Source: Paenibacillus sp. ACRRY (GTDB taxonomy: Bacteria; Bacillota; Bacilli; Paenibacillales; Paenibacillaceae). Taken from it: DNA of 64,000 nucleotides. Positions 36,717 through 45,990 of the stretch are shown piece by piece (the first letter of the stretch is position 1; each line of letters begins with the position of its first letter). The stretch covers positions 22,523 to 86,522 of the forward strand of contig NZ_JAKRNM010000014.1 of assembly GCF_022346995.1 (NCBI RefSeq). The letters run 5' to 3'. The position numbers and the translations under genes were made by a program. Below the pieces are notes generated by a model. It worked only from the letters and a program-made list of their open reading frames with translations. It was not told the DNA's origin and searched no databases.

Positions 36717-38566
36717 TGGGGCGTTTCTCGCGATTTTCGTTCTTCCGAACGATTCAGGCGAAACTGATTATTATCTATGTACTGCTGATTTTGATTGCGA
36801 TGCAATTGATTGGCGTTTATTTCGTGAGTGCGATGAAGAACTCTCTGACGAGCAACTTTACCGAGGATCTGCAGGCACGGGCGGAGATGCTGTCCGTTCT
36901 TGTGGGCGAAACCATGGCTGGCGGTGAAGCGGAGCCTGGCGAGGACAAAACAGAAAACCTGCGCGTACTAGTAAACAATCTGTTCAACATTAACGGTGCC
37001 GAGATTCAGGTGCTGGATGCCAGTGGTAAAGTGCTGACCACTTCCTTAAGCTCACATTCTGATTACGTGGGTCGCAAAAATACCCAGACCGTTGTCAGCC
37101 GGGCTCTGCAAGGCATCCGGGATAATGAGGAATACATTGTGGACGAAGACAATGTCCGTAAAAAGGTCGTTGCCAAGCCGGTCATGTCTGGCGGCAAGAT
37201 CATCGGCGCGGTCTACATCGCCGCTTCCATGAATGAGCTTTACTCCACCATGGAGGGAATCAATAAGATTTTTATTTCCGGCATACTGATTGCCTTGGTA
37301 CTGACCGCGGTGCTCGGCGTCATTCTGTCGCATACCATTACGCAGCCCATCAAGGAAGTTACCCGCAGGGCAACAGCGGTTGCCGAAGGGAACTTTGATC
37401 AACAGACACCTGTATTCGGTACAGATGAGATTGGGCAGCTCAGCCGGGCGTTCAACTACATGACCAGTCGCCTGCGGGACGCACTCTCCCAGAACGAAGA
37501 GGAGAAAGAGAAGCTGACGTCCATCTTAACAAATATGAGTGATGGTGTGGTCGCAACCGATGAGTATGGCAAAGTCATTCTGGTCAACCGCCGGGCCAGC
37601 AGCATCCTGGGCATGCGCCCTGCGGATATCGAAGGCAGGCATTTTGCCGTATTGCTCGGCATTGATCCCGAAGATGCAGAAGCACTTGCAAGTGGTTTTA
37701 CAGGCTCGACACTGCTGCAGATTGCACCTGCCGGTCAGGAAGACCCTGTGGTAATCCGCATGACATTTACGCCGGTTCATCGGCGCGAGCTGGGCATTAC
37801 CGGAACGATTGCCGTGCTTCAGGATGTTACCGAGCAGGAAGAGCTGGAGGCATCCCGGCGCGAGTTCGTTGCCAATGTATCCCATGAGCTGCGTACGCCG
37901 CTGACGACGATCAAGAGTTATGCAGAAGCGCTGGACGATGGTGCGCTTGAAGACCCGCAGCTGGCAGGACGATTCGTTGGTGTTATTCAGAATGAAACAG
38001 AGCGTATGATACGGCTGGTGACGGATCTGCTGCATCTCTCCAGGCTCGACTCCAAGGAAGCACTGCTGCGCAAACAGCCGACGGATATTATGGACATGCT
38101 GGAGGAGGTAACGGATCGATTCTCATTCCAGATGCATCAGAAGGATATTCAGCCTGTATTGTCGGTCGAGAATGGCATTCCTGAGGTGCCCCTTGATCGG
38201 GACCAGATCGATCAGGTTCTGGATAATGTCGTATCCAATGCGCTGAAGTATACGCTGGAAGGCGGCACGATTACGATTGCAGCCAGACGCAATGATGAGC
38301 ATACCCTTGCCATTTCCGTGTCAGATACGGGGATGGGTATTCCGCAGCGGGACCTCGAGCGTATCTTTGAACGGTTCTACCGTGTGGACAAAGCTCGTTC
38401 CCGCAGCATGGGCGGTACAGGACTGGGACTATCCATTGCCCGGGAAATTGTTAGGGCGCATGACGGCACCATTTCTTTGGAGTCCGAGGTGGATGTCGGC
38501 ACTACCGTAACGTTCACACTGCCTATGCGTGAAAAAGGAGGTGAGCACCTTGAAGGAACGGATTAA
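36716..38566 (+). CDS. walK: Sensor histidine kinase WalK (YycG)
   Basis: The membrane sensor partner of WalR. The 616-residue protein has two membrane segments (about 15-35 and 180-202) around an extracytoplasmic PAS-like loop, then HAMP, a cytoplasmic PAS, the phospho-acceptor H390 in NVSHELRTPLTT, and an ATPase domain with the N box DNVVSNALKYT and G boxes DTGMGIP and GGTGLGLSI. It overlaps walR and yycH, indicating a single operon. Confidence 0.96.
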   Translation: MGRFSRFSFFRTIQAKLIIIYVLLILIAMQLIGVYFVSAMKNSLTSNFTEDLQARAEMLSVLVGETMAGGEAEPGEDKTENLRVLVNNLFNINGAEIQVLDASGKVLTTSLSSHSDYVGRKNTQTVVSRALQGIRDNEEYIVDEDNVRKKVVAKPVMSGGKIIGAVYIAASMNELYSTMEGINKIFISGILIALVLTAVLGVILSHTITQPIKEVTRRATAVAEGNFDQQTPVFGTDEIGQLSRAFNYMTSRLRDALSQNEEEKEKLTSILTNMSDGVVATDEYGKVILVNRRASSILGMRPADIEGRHFAVLLGIDPEDAEALASGFTGSTLLQIAPAGQEDPVVIRMTFTPVHRRELGITGTIAVLQDVTEQEELEASRREFVANVSHELRTPLTTIKSYAEALDDGALEDPQLAGRFVGVIQNETERMIRLVTDLLHLSRLDSKEALLRKQPTDIMDMLEEVTDRFSFQMHQKDIQPVLSVENGIPEVPLDRDQIDQVLDNVVSNALKYTLEGGTITIAARRNDEHTLAISVSDTGMGIPQRDLERIFERFYRVDKARSRSMGGTGLGLSIAREIVRAHDGTISLESEVDVGTTVTFTLPMREKGGEHLEGTD

Positions 38567-39830
38567 ATCCCTGGTGCTCGCTTCTCTCGTTGCCGCCAGT
38601 CTGGTGCAGAGTTATTTTCTGATCTATCGTTTGCCCGGAGGCGGGGATTCCATTGTGACGTCTGAAACGAACTATGTGAAGACCGAGAATATGGGTCAGG
38701 AGCGAGATATTGAGGAACTGATTTTCCCCGATCAGATGATGATTCATCTGGGAGAGGACAAACATACCGTATTTTACCCAGGCAATACCTTCTACCAGCT
38801 GATCTATTCACGTCTACAAGGACGGACATTTGATGATTTTCAGCGGCGGACGGTACAGTCCGTGAACTGGGATCAGATCCGCAAGGATAACCCCGGCATT
38901 GAGCTGTCGTTCAAGGAAGGCATTCCGGTAGCCCTGCTGCAGCGAGTGATGCGGCTTGGTACGGATTCGTTGTTTCAGGGGGAAACCATTAACCGGATAG
39001 CAATCTATACCGCGAAAAATGAAACCAAAGCCCATGCCCTGTTCTTCAGTGCCAAGGGTGATGTTGTTTATGAAGCAACCCAGGCGGACCTGACGGTACA
39101 GGATGTGCAGCAGCATGTCGACTTCGGTACCAACTGGACGCCATACACGCTGACGGATGGCGGATATTATATTCCGGCAGAGCCACTGGATGCGGTGGAG
39201 GCCGATGTGCCGACTGGGCAGTTTACGGTGGAGCAAATGCAGCGCAGTCTGTTCTTCGATCCCAGCATGACCCGAAATATTCGGGAAAAAGATGGGTCAG
39301 AGATCTATACGGACAGCAAACGAAGTCTGCAAGTGAAGCAGGATCAACGCTGGATCAGTTATACCGACCCGGCTGCACCACCTGCTGGGCAGATTGATGC
39401 GGCGAAGGACGCGCTGTCTGCGGTGGATTTTGTGAACCAGCATGGCGGCTGGAAAGGCCGCTCACGCATGATGCTGGATACCGTGGATAACAAAACACAG
39501 CTGGAGTTCCAACAATACTACGGCAGTTTCCCGATTATGGATTCGGTGCAGTTCCGCTTTGGCACCATCAGTATGGAGATGCAGCAGGAGACCGTGTCCA
39601 GCTATGAACGTTCGCTGGAATACCTGAACGAAGGTGCCGAGACGAAGAAATCGGTGAAACTGTCAGGCGGAGATAAGCTGGAGGCCCTTATCGAAAAGGT
39701 TGCAGGAGAGAGCCGCCAAGTGGTAGATGTGTACCCTGCGTATCGCCCTTCTACGATTGAAGGTGGACTGAAGCTAATCCCTGTATGGGTGATCCGCTTC
39801 AGCAACGGAGAGGAAACCACTGTTTCTTGA
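38550..39830 (+). CDS. yycH: WalK regulator YycH (WalH)
   Basis: A membrane-anchored extracytoplasmic protein that with YycI modulates WalK. One N-terminal membrane helix (MKERIKSLVLASLVAASLVQSYFLIY) is followed by the YycH domain of about 400 residues. TTG 38550 is selected because AAGGAGGTG lies just upstream; GTG 38529 is inside walK and lacks a site. It overlaps walK by 17 bases. Confidence 0.9.
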   Translation: MKERIKSLVLASLVAASLVQSYFLIYRLPGGGDSIVTSETNYVKTENMGQERDIEELIFPDQMMIHLGEDKHTVFYPGNTFYQLIYSRLQGRTFDDFQRRTVQSVNWDQIRKDNPGIELSFKEGIPVALLQRVMRLGTDSLFQGETINRIAIYTAKNETKAHALFFSAKGDVVYEATQADLTVQDVQQHVDFGTNWTPYTLTDGGYYIPAEPLDAVEADVPTGQFTVEQMQRSLFFDPSMTRNIREKDGSEIYTDSKRSLQVKQDQRWISYTDPAAPPAGQIDAAKDALSAVDFVNQHGGWKGRSRMMLDTVDNKTQLEFQQYYGSFPIMDSVQFRFGTISMEMQQETVSSYERSLEYLNEGAETKKSVKLSGGDKLEALIEKVAGESRQVVDVYPAYRPSTIEGGLKLIPVWVIRFSNGEETTVS

Positions 39831-39930
39831 TGGTTTTTCTAGGGTGCCGGAGTCATTGGATTTGGAGCGAGGTGTAAGGTCACACGATAACGGAGAGGGC
39901 AGAATAAACCTGAAGAAGCGGAGCGTTCGC

Positions 39931-39984
39931 GTTTACCACCGGATTTCCCCTTGAGAAGAGGAATTCATGAAATCCGGGGGTAAC
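39931..39984. repeat. Structured palindromic intergenic element
   Basis: CCGGATTTC (39939-39947) and GAAATCCGG (39969-39977) pair perfectly. The outer GTTTACC/GGTAAC arms and an inner CCCTT/AGAGG helix extend the stem. The element sits in the 235-base gap between yycH and yycI and has no T run, so it is not a normal terminator. It resembles a dispersed structured repeat, but copy number cannot be judged from this window. Confidence 0.55.
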
Positions 39985-40065
39985 AGCGATCGGAAGGTTG
40001 TTCTGACCGCGTAGTGGTCCAGTGTGAGATTAGTCGTCTTATATCAAATAACGGAGGTGAATGGT

Positions 40066-40809
40066 TTGGATTGGGGACGGGCGAAAAATGTGTTGATCTA
40101 TGCCTTCCTGCTGCTCAATCTGGTGCTGGGTTACCAGATCTGGATGGATGCGCGGGAGACGGCCGGAGCCAATCTGGACTTCACCTCGCTGGCTGATAAT
40201 ACACAGCAGGCGATGGAAGAGAAGGGTATTCAGGTGCTGGCACCAATTCCAAACGAAACGCCGAAGCTGCCCAAGCTGTCCTATGAGTTTATAGAAGAGG
40301 ACAAGACAGGGATTCAAATCGATCTGGACAAGCCGGTGGACAGCAAGCTGATCTTCTCGCAAAGAGAGCTGGCAGACGTGCTGGCGGACGAAATTCCGCA
40401 GATTGGCACGTACCGGCTGGATCAGCTGATGACGGAGGATGGGGCCTTTGTGCTTCATCCGCTTGTCGACGGGAAATGGCCGCTCTTCAATGTCAGTCTG
40501 GAGCTGTTCTACAGCGATCAGAAAATTACGGGTTACCGTCAGACTCCGGTGCGGATTACAACCGCAGAGGAGAGCGATCAGCAGGTGCTTCCCGCGCCCA
40601 AGGCGCTGGGAACGCTGATCGAGAACTTTTTGCCGAACGATGCAATTGTCAAAGACATTCAGCTGGGCTACTATGGCCAGTTGTTTAATTCCGATATACA
40701 GGTAGCGATGCCGGCATGGCGGTTCGTGCTGGAAAGTGGCGAAGTGTTGTACGTGCAGGGCATCAGTGGGGATGTATTCAGTCCCAAGACAGACAAACCA
40801 GGGGAGTAA
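40066..40809 (+). CDS. yycI: WalK regulator YycI (WalI)
   Basis: A 248-residue protein with one N-terminal membrane helix (about 8-22) and an extracytoplasmic YycI domain, partner of YycH in controlling WalK. TTG 40066 follows GGAGGTGA and gives MDWGRAKNVLIYAFLLLN, the usual start of the family. Unlike in Bacillus, where yycH and yycI are close, a 235-base structured gap precedes it. Confidence 0.88.
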   Translation: MDWGRAKNVLIYAFLLLNLVLGYQIWMDARETAGANLDFTSLADNTQQAMEEKGIQVLAPIPNETPKLPKLSYEFIEEDKTGIQIDLDKPVDSKLIFSQRELADVLADEIPQIGTYRLDQLMTEDGAFVLHPLVDGKWPLFNVSLELFYSDQKITGYRQTPVRITTAEESDQQVLPAPKALGTLIENFLPNDAIVKDIQLGYYGQLFNSDIQVAMPAWRFVLESGEVLYVQGISGDVFSPKTDKPGE

Positions 40810-40815
40810 TGCGTT

Positions 40816-41622
40816 ATGGGGATATATTTTACCGTGTTATCCAGCGGTTCGACAGGGAATGCCACAGTTATACAGCATGGGGGCACGTCCCTCATGATTG
40901 ACGCAGGCCTTAGTGCGAAGCGTCTGGAAGCTTTGTTTCTGGAACGGGAGATTTCAGGAACAGAGCTGGACGGGATTCTGGTTACACATGAACATTCCGA
41001 TCACATTAAAGGACTAGGTGCGATGTCTCGGAAATATAATTTACCAATCTATGCAAATACGAATACATGGGCGGCACTGGAGAAGTCAGTTGGGGCCATT
41101 CCAGAGGAAAACCGGAGGGTGTTCGAGACGGGGGAGCAGCATGATTTTGGCTCCTTGCGTGTGGAATCCTTTGGCATCTCTCATGATGCGGCGGAACCTG
41201 TGGGGTACACGTTCGATGACGGCAGCGAGAAGCTATCCGTCGCAACAGACCTTGGCTATATGAGCGACAAGGTTCGCGATGCGATCGCAGATTCCGATGT
41301 GCTTGTGCTGGAGGCGAACCATGATGTCGAATTGCTGCGCATGGGGCGGTATCCATGGAACACCAAGCGCCGCATTCTGAGCGACATTGGGCATTTGTCG
41401 AACGAAGCGGCAGGGGCAGCGCTCAGTGAACTGATGAACGGACGCATCAAGCGCACGTATCTGGCACATCTCAGCCGGGACCATAATATGATGGATTTGG
41501 CGAAAATGACGGTGCGTGAAGCCATGGAAAGCCGGGGCTGTTTTTACAAAGATAATGAGTTCAAACTTTGTGATACGTATTATGACCGTCCTACGCCATG
41601 GGATAGGGTGGGTGAGCCATAA
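40816..41622 (+). CDS. walJ: Metallo-beta-lactamase fold hydrolase WalJ (YycJ)
   Basis: A 268-residue metallo-beta-lactamase fold enzyme encoded in the wal operon, related to 5'-3' exonucleases. The metal motif THEHSDH is at residues 57-63 (H58, H60, D62, H63). Further ligand regions are GISHDA, VATDLGYM and the late LAHLSRDHN. It follows yycI by six bases. Its 3' end overlaps a convergent small gene by 32 bases. Confidence 0.93.
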   Translation: MGIYFTVLSSGSTGNATVIQHGGTSLMIDAGLSAKRLEALFLEREISGTELDGILVTHEHSDHIKGLGAMSRKYNLPIYANTNTWAALEKSVGAIPEENRRVFETGEQHDFGSLRVESFGISHDAAEPVGYTFDDGSEKLSVATDLGYMSDKVRDAIADSDVLVLEANHDVELLRMGRYPWNTKRRILSDIGHLSNEAAGAALSELMNGRIKRTYLAHLSRDHNMMDLAKMTVREAMESRGCFYKDNEFKLCDTYYDRPTPWDRVGEP

Positions 41623-41803
41623 AGCTGTCGAGCTCTGCGGCTTTGCGCTCCACTTCCTCGCGGGTCAGAATGCCTTTGTCGATCAGCAGCTCGATGATCG
41701 TGCTTAACGCTAGGGTATTACGATAATGTTCTTCCTTGAGATCGGCCAGCTTGGCCGCCATATGAACCTCATCCATGGCTGTGAGAGTACGCATGCGTTC
41801 CAT
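41591..41803 (-). CDS. Small hypothetical protein convergent with walJ
   Basis: A 70-residue helical protein (MERMRTLTAMDEVHMAAKLAD ... IIELLIDKGILTREEVERKAAELDSF). The second half resembles the short helical TREE motif seen in many small Firmicute proteins. It is supported by AAGGAGG eight bases before the minus-strand ATG at 41803. Function unknown. Confidence 0.7.
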   Translation of the reverse strand: MERMRTLTAMDEVHMAAKLADLKEEHYRNTLALSTIIELLIDKGILTREEVERKAAELDSFMAHPPYPMA

Positions 41804-42469
41804 AAGGGAATCCTCCTTCTATGAACCTTCGAATTGGTCTTTTACTATTATTGTAGTCAGGCTGGATGGAAAACATTCCTCTTTTTGCCGCTATAATTTA
41901 AGTTGCGAGGCGTGTATGCTGAAGTCTGTGGCTTCCTGAGCCGAAAAAGTTCTTGGGAAATTGGAAAAAGTACGCTTAGCGAACCTGGTTTTGTGGTGAT
42001 AGTTACTATGGGCGTTTTATTGCAGGTCCGCTATTGATAAGCCCGTTTTAGCAGAAATTTGCGTCAATCTTCGTAATTATGCAACTTTTTTGAATTTGGC
42101 GTGTTTAGTATATATGGAGCCTTGGAAGAAAGGCTTGTTTGCTCGGGAAGTTGGCATGTCGTAGAAAGCGAGAACGATGCTGGTAGAGTCATAGACAGAA
42201 TGGGATGGCCCGTTCTGTGGTACATAGACGCTTCATTTCGGGATAGCGGGGATGCAGCGATATGCAAAACAACCTTGAAAAGTGCTAGAAAGCATGGAAA
42301 ACCGTTGGGGTCTTCACGTAACGGAGACGACAGAATGAACATGAAGATCGATCGAAAGGTTCATCTGTCGGCGGAGTGGGCTATGTGAGAACACCATCGT
42401 TGGCCATGCCATAATGATCAGGCGGCAGTCAGGATCTGGATGCGTGACAACGAAGGGGAGAGGATCACG
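41804..42469. other. Long non-coding region upstream of htrA
   Basis: About 665 bases separate the small minus-strand gene from htrA. I find no convincing gene: an open frame at 42101-42388 has no ribosome binding site and an unlikely composition. A TATAAT at 41892-41897 lacks a good -35. The length suggests regulatory content for htrA that I cannot define. Confidence 0.5.
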
Positions 42470-43741
42470 ATGGGATTGTTCGGAGACGATTTTTATTCAA
42501 CCAAAGTATCAAGACGCGCCGAGCCTGTACAGAAAGGCAAACTTCAGATTATCCGCCCCGGTGGACGGGATCGCTGGCAAAATCCGCGCCGGTCGCGCTC
42601 AGGCATCAGCTCCACCGTGAAGGTGGCAGTCATTAGTTCGGTAATCAGTTCCATCGTGACCGTCACGCTGTTTAGCTTCATCATGCAGCCCGCATCTGTT
42701 CCTCTGGCCAACGCTACAGGCAATGGCGGGAACGGAGGTAGCGTTCAGGCCGCGCAGACGGCTGATCCATACGACCGGATTATCCAGGCAGCAGCTGAGG
42801 TACGTCCTTCGGTGGTGAGCATCGTGAACCATAAAACGGGTGGTAGTCTGTCCATGGAGGACTCGGCGCTCGGGTCAGGTGTCATTTTCAAGAAGGAAGA
42901 TGGCAAGGCCTATATCATGACCAATCATCATGTCGTCGAAGGGGCAAGTGATCTGGAGATCGTGACCGTCGAAGGCGAAACACACAAGGCGAAACTGGTC
43001 GGTAAAGACCGCGTAAGCGACATCGCAGTCATGTCTGTTGAGGATGACAAAGGCATTGGGCCAATAGCGGAGATTGGCGATTCCAGCAAGCTTCAGCGCG
43101 GCCAGACCGTACTTGCAATCGGGAATCCGCTTGGCTTGGGCGGTACGCTGACATCCGGTATTGTTAGTTATACGGATCGGATCCTGCCAGTATCCATTAA
43201 TCAGGATGGTGTATACGACTGGGAGCAGAACGTAATTCAGACAGATGCAGCCATCAACGAAGGGAACAGCGGCGGCGCACTGGTTGATCTGAACGGCAAG
43301 GTAGTCGGCATCAATACGATGAAAATCTCGGACACAGGCGTTGAGGGCCTGGGCTTCGCGATTCCAATGAACGAAGTGATGAAAACCGTGGATTCACTGC
43401 TGGTGAACGGCAAAGTGTCCCGTCCATACCTGGGTGTGTACACCGTTGATCTCAGCAATCCATATGCACCACTGGATGACGAGCAGCGCAAGGATCTGAA
43501 GCTTCCTTCTCACGTCGACAGCGGTGTGGTGGTACTTGAGGCATCCGGTCCGGCATCCGAGGCGGGTCTGAAGCTCAATGATGTCATTACGGAATTTGAT
43601 GGGCAAAAAATTACCTCTACGCTGGATCTGCGGAAGTATCTGTACGATAAGAAGAAGATTGGCGATACCATTGAAGTCACCTTTTATCGAGACGGCAATG
43701 CCGAGAAGGTTTCCGTGAAGCTGACTGATAAACCGGAATAA
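42470..43741 (+). CDS. htrA: HtrA-like serine protease (YyxA/DegP family)
   Basis: A membrane-anchored quality-control protease. The 424-residue protein has a cytoplasmic N-terminus, one membrane segment (about 50-72), a trypsin-like domain with triad H154 (TNHHVV), D184 (SDIAV) and S267 (GNSGGAL), and one C-terminal PDZ domain (about 320-415). The location after walJ is the classic yyxA position. ATG 42470 follows GGGGAGAGG. Confidence 0.94.
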   Translation: MGLFGDDFYSTKVSRRAEPVQKGKLQIIRPGGRDRWQNPRRSRSGISSTVKVAVISSVISSIVTVTLFSFIMQPASVPLANATGNGGNGGSVQAAQTADPYDRIIQAAAEVRPSVVSIVNHKTGGSLSMEDSALGSGVIFKKEDGKAYIMTNHHVVEGASDLEIVTVEGETHKAKLVGKDRVSDIAVMSVEDDKGIGPIAEIGDSSKLQRGQTVLAIGNPLGLGGTLTSGIVSYTDRILPVSINQDGVYDWEQNVIQTDAAINEGNSGGALVDLNGKVVGINTMKISDTGVEGLGFAIPMNEVMKTVDSLLVNGKVSRPYLGVYTVDLSNPYAPLDDEQRKDLKLPSHVDSGVVVLEASGPASEAGLKLNDVITEFDGQKITSTLDLRKYLYDKKKIGDTIEVTFYRDGNAEKVSVKLTDKPE

Positions 43742-43769
43742 AGATAATCGGGAATGGATTTGGGCGAGA

Positions 43770-43850
43770 AGTCCCCTGCTTGTGTAAGAAGCAACACATC
43801 ATTCAGTTGGAATGGTGGAACCTTCTGACACGAATCGGGGACTTTTTTTG
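43770..43850 (+). terminator. Terminator after htrA with a long apical region
   Basis: AGTCCCC (43770-43776) pairs with GGGGACT (43837-43843), followed by seven T. The 60-base apical part is itself partly self-complementary. Confidence 0.7.
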
Positions 43851-44018
43851 TTTTCTTTTCGAAATAAGCGTATAGAACCAGAGCCAAAGTCTCAGTTACA
43901 GAAGGGGTAGGCTATGATAGACTATTTTAAAACGTGCCAAGGTGAACGGTTGTGCGAGTAACATGCATTTGTCGTGGATGGGTTGAAAGATCAATTGGCA
44001 AGAAGAGGAGTTTATTCA

Positions 44019-44540
44019 ATGAAACATTTGATGAAACAATCGCTCGGAGGAGCGGTTTTACTGCTATCACTATCCGTACTCTCTGCATGTGGATCTGAGG
44101 TATCCTCCTCTGGGTCTGCGGATAACAGCGGCTTGGAGGGACGAATTGCAGATCTGGAGAAGCAGCTTGCCTCACAAGGGGTGAAAAGCGTAGAACAGGG
44201 TGAGAAGATTGCAGCCTTGGAGAAGAAGCTGGAAGAGCTAGACAGCACGGTAACAGCGGTAAATGAAGTGGGTGGCAATGGTTCGGCTGCTTCAGGAAAT
44301 AACGGATCTGCTGGTAAGGGGGATGGCATACTGATTACCTTTGCTCAATACGAGAAGCTTGAGGTGGGCATGACGTATGATGAAGTGAAGGAGATCGTTG
44401 GCGGGGAAGGCGAGGCCCTGAGTGAAGCGGCGAATTCGGTCGTCTACAGTTATAAGGGAGCTGGCGATACGGGAGCCAATGCCATTCTGGCGTTCCAAGG
44501 TGGCAAGCTGCTGACCAAGGCACAATCCGGATTGAAGTAA
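44019..44540 (+). CDS. Lipoprotein with coiled coil and BamE/DUF3862-like domain
   Basis: A 173-residue lipoprotein: signal peptide with lipobox LSAC, a Ser/Gly linker, a coiled-coil stretch (about 35-85, LEGRIADLEKQL ... IAALEKKLEEL), a Gly/Ser-rich hinge and a C-terminal domain with ITFAQYEKLEVGMTYDEVKEIVGGEGE. That domain resembles the small SmpA/BamE/DUF3862 fold. It is probably a surface protein of the wall zone. AAGAGGAG precedes ATG 44019. Confidence 0.8.
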   Translation: MKHLMKQSLGGAVLLLSLSVLSACGSEVSSSGSADNSGLEGRIADLEKQLASQGVKSVEQGEKIAALEKKLEELDSTVTAVNEVGGNGSAASGNNGSAGKGDGILITFAQYEKLEVGMTYDEVKEIVGGEGEALSEAANSVVYSYKGAGDTGANAILAFQGGKLLTKAQSGLK

Positions 44541-44605
44541 GAAAGCTGGACTGGAGATCGAATGTGTCTGAAGCGTAAATAAGCGTTGTTGTATGGAATC
44601 ATAGG

Positions 44606-44653
44606 AGCGTTTCTTAGGGACATGGAATAGTGTCGAAAAAGGAACGCTTTTTT
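44606..44653 (+). terminator. Terminator after the lipoprotein gene
   Basis: AGCGTTTC and GGAACGCT pair with one wobble, and a T tract follows. Confidence 0.7.
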
Positions 44654-44823
44654 GGTTTGATTCGTGCCGGTTGGGGAAGATTATTGGGGGTTAAACACGA
44701 TAAATGAGGGATAGGGGTTTCTTTTCCACCCCAGGTGTGATAGAACAGAGAAGTGGCTATCCTATATGGATAAGCGGTTGTGAATCGGGAGCATAGCTGG
44801 TTACAGAAAGGATGCTTGAACGG

Positions 44824-44991
44824 ATGTACGTTGTATGCAAAGAACACGTGGACATTGCCATTGACAAGTTTGTCGATGAGTATGAGGACGCTCCGGATAT
44901 TGTTGATCTGAAGGAGACGGAATTTGCCGATTGGGACCCGCCTGCGAAGTGCGCCGAGTGCGAACAAAAGGCTGAGTTTCTCGTCGTCTAG
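44824..44991 (+). CDS. CxxH/CxxC mini-protein (YyzF-like)
   Basis: A 55-residue protein that starts MYVVCKEHVDIAIDKFVDEYE and ends AKCAECEQKAEFLVV. The paired CxxH (VCKEH) and CxxC (CAEC) motifs define the small Bacillales family found next to htrA/yyxA and rlmH, as here. The motifs suggest one zinc ion per protein; function is unknown. AGAAAGGA lies about 12 bases before ATG 44824; an upstream ATG at 44812 is too close to that site. Confidence 0.88.
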   Translation: MYVVCKEHVDIAIDKFVDEYEDAPDIVDLKETEFADWDPPAKCAECEQKAEFLVV

Positions 44992-45083
44992 CGTACTGTG
45001 TAGGCATCCGCAGCAGAGACGTCCCTTATGGACACATTCGCTCGCCTGCCATCCGGTATGAACATCAAAGGCAAGAAGCAAGG

Positions 45084-45107
45084 AGAGCGTGTCGGAGCGC
45101 TCTTTTT
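45084..45107 (+). terminator. Terminator after the CxxH/CxxC gene
   Basis: AGAGCG pairs with CGCTCT around an eight-base loop, with TTTTT following. Confidence 0.7.
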
Positions 45108-45313
45108 GTGTTTGTGGGAGAATGGGGGATGGCGATGTGCGCTGTCTGCTGTCTGTGGGTGAAGTCGGGTAGGGAGAGTCATTCGTTTGAAGCTTAATGT
45201 AAGGAACCTGAGACGTCTTAAATGGAATGATTCGGGCCGATATGTGGGTTAACGAACCGAAAACATGCTATTTGCCAGAAATGAACTGTAAAGAGCCCTT
45301 ATTACCTTGTATT

Positions 45314-45379
45314 AAGGTGTGTAAGGTTCGGTAGCCGCACAAAACGTGTAACTGAGGCTGTATAAGGTGCGTGAGGTTC
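45314..45379 (+). repeat. Pair of 16-bp direct repeats upstream of rlmH
   Basis: AAGGTGTGTAAGGTTC (45314-45329) and AAGGTGCGTGAGGTTC (45364-45379) differ at two positions and are 50 bases apart. The rest of the 45108-45479 gap shows no gene. Confidence 0.5.
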
Positions 45380-45479
45380 ACAAGAGGATCTGCGTTTAAT
45401 AAGTGAGATCATAGGTGTGGCGAAGCACCGTTCATAAATAGATACATACGGGATTGGATCATGAGGAGGAAAAGGTTTT

Positions 45480-45959
45480 ATGTTCATTCAGATTATTGGC
45501 GTAGGCAAATTAAAGGAAAAATATCTGACACTTGGCATTCAGGAATATGCCAAGCGTCTTGCCCCGTACATCAAGTTTCAGATGATCGAGGTCACAGACG
45601 AGAAGGCGCCCGACACCCTGAGCGAAGCTGAGGTGCGGGCAGTGAAGGAGCGCGAGGGCGAACGCATCCTCGCGCATGTGAAGAGCGAGGCGCATGTCGT
45701 TGCGCTCGCATTGGACGGCCAGCTCTGGAGTTCCGAGGAGCTGGCAGCAGAGATCGACAAGCTCGGCACGTATGGGACGAGCCATGTCGTGTTTGTCATC
45801 GGAGGAAGCCACGGGCTCTCCGATGAGGTACTGCGCCGCGCGAAGCAGCGATTGAGCTTCGGGCGCATGACCCTGCCGCACCAGTTAATGCGGCTGGTGC
45901 TGGTGGAGCAGATTTATCGTGCGGTGAAGATCAATCGGAATGAACCGTATCATAAGTAG
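45480..45959 (+). CDS. rlmH: 23S rRNA pseudouridine1915-N3-methyltransferase RlmH
   Basis: RlmH is a SPOUT methyltransferase acting on helix 69 of 23S rRNA. The 159-residue protein starts MFIQIIGVGKLKEKYLTLGIQEYAKRL, has the SAM-binding knot FVIGGSHGLSDEV and ends with the conserved RAVKINRNEPYHK. GAGGAGG precedes ATG 45480. Its 3' end is the attachment site of SCC cassettes in staphylococci (orfX), and a related sequence is duplicated downstream here. Confidence 0.97.
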   Translation: MFIQIIGVGKLKEKYLTLGIQEYAKRLAPYIKFQMIEVTDEKAPDTLSEAEVRAVKEREGERILAHVKSEAHVVALALDGQLWSSEELAAEIDKLGTYGTSHVVFVIGGSHGLSDEVLRRAKQRLSFGRMTLPHQLMRLVLVEQIYRAVKINRNEPYHK

Positions 45960-45960
45960 G
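45941..45960 (+). repeat. att-like direct repeat, copy 1 (3' end of rlmH)
   Basis: TGAACCGTATCATAAGTAGG ends rlmH and matches copy 2 at 48979-48998 at 18 of 20 positions. It contains the TATCATAAGTA core of staphylococcal SCC attachment sites. Confidence 0.6.
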
Positions 45961-45990
45961 GCGAGATTTTTGTTCTAATATTTTTGTGTG

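Noticed and set aside
42101..42388. 95-codon open frame upstream of htrA
   Set aside because: It has no ribosome binding site, an unlikely composition and no recognisable domain, so it is treated as chance.
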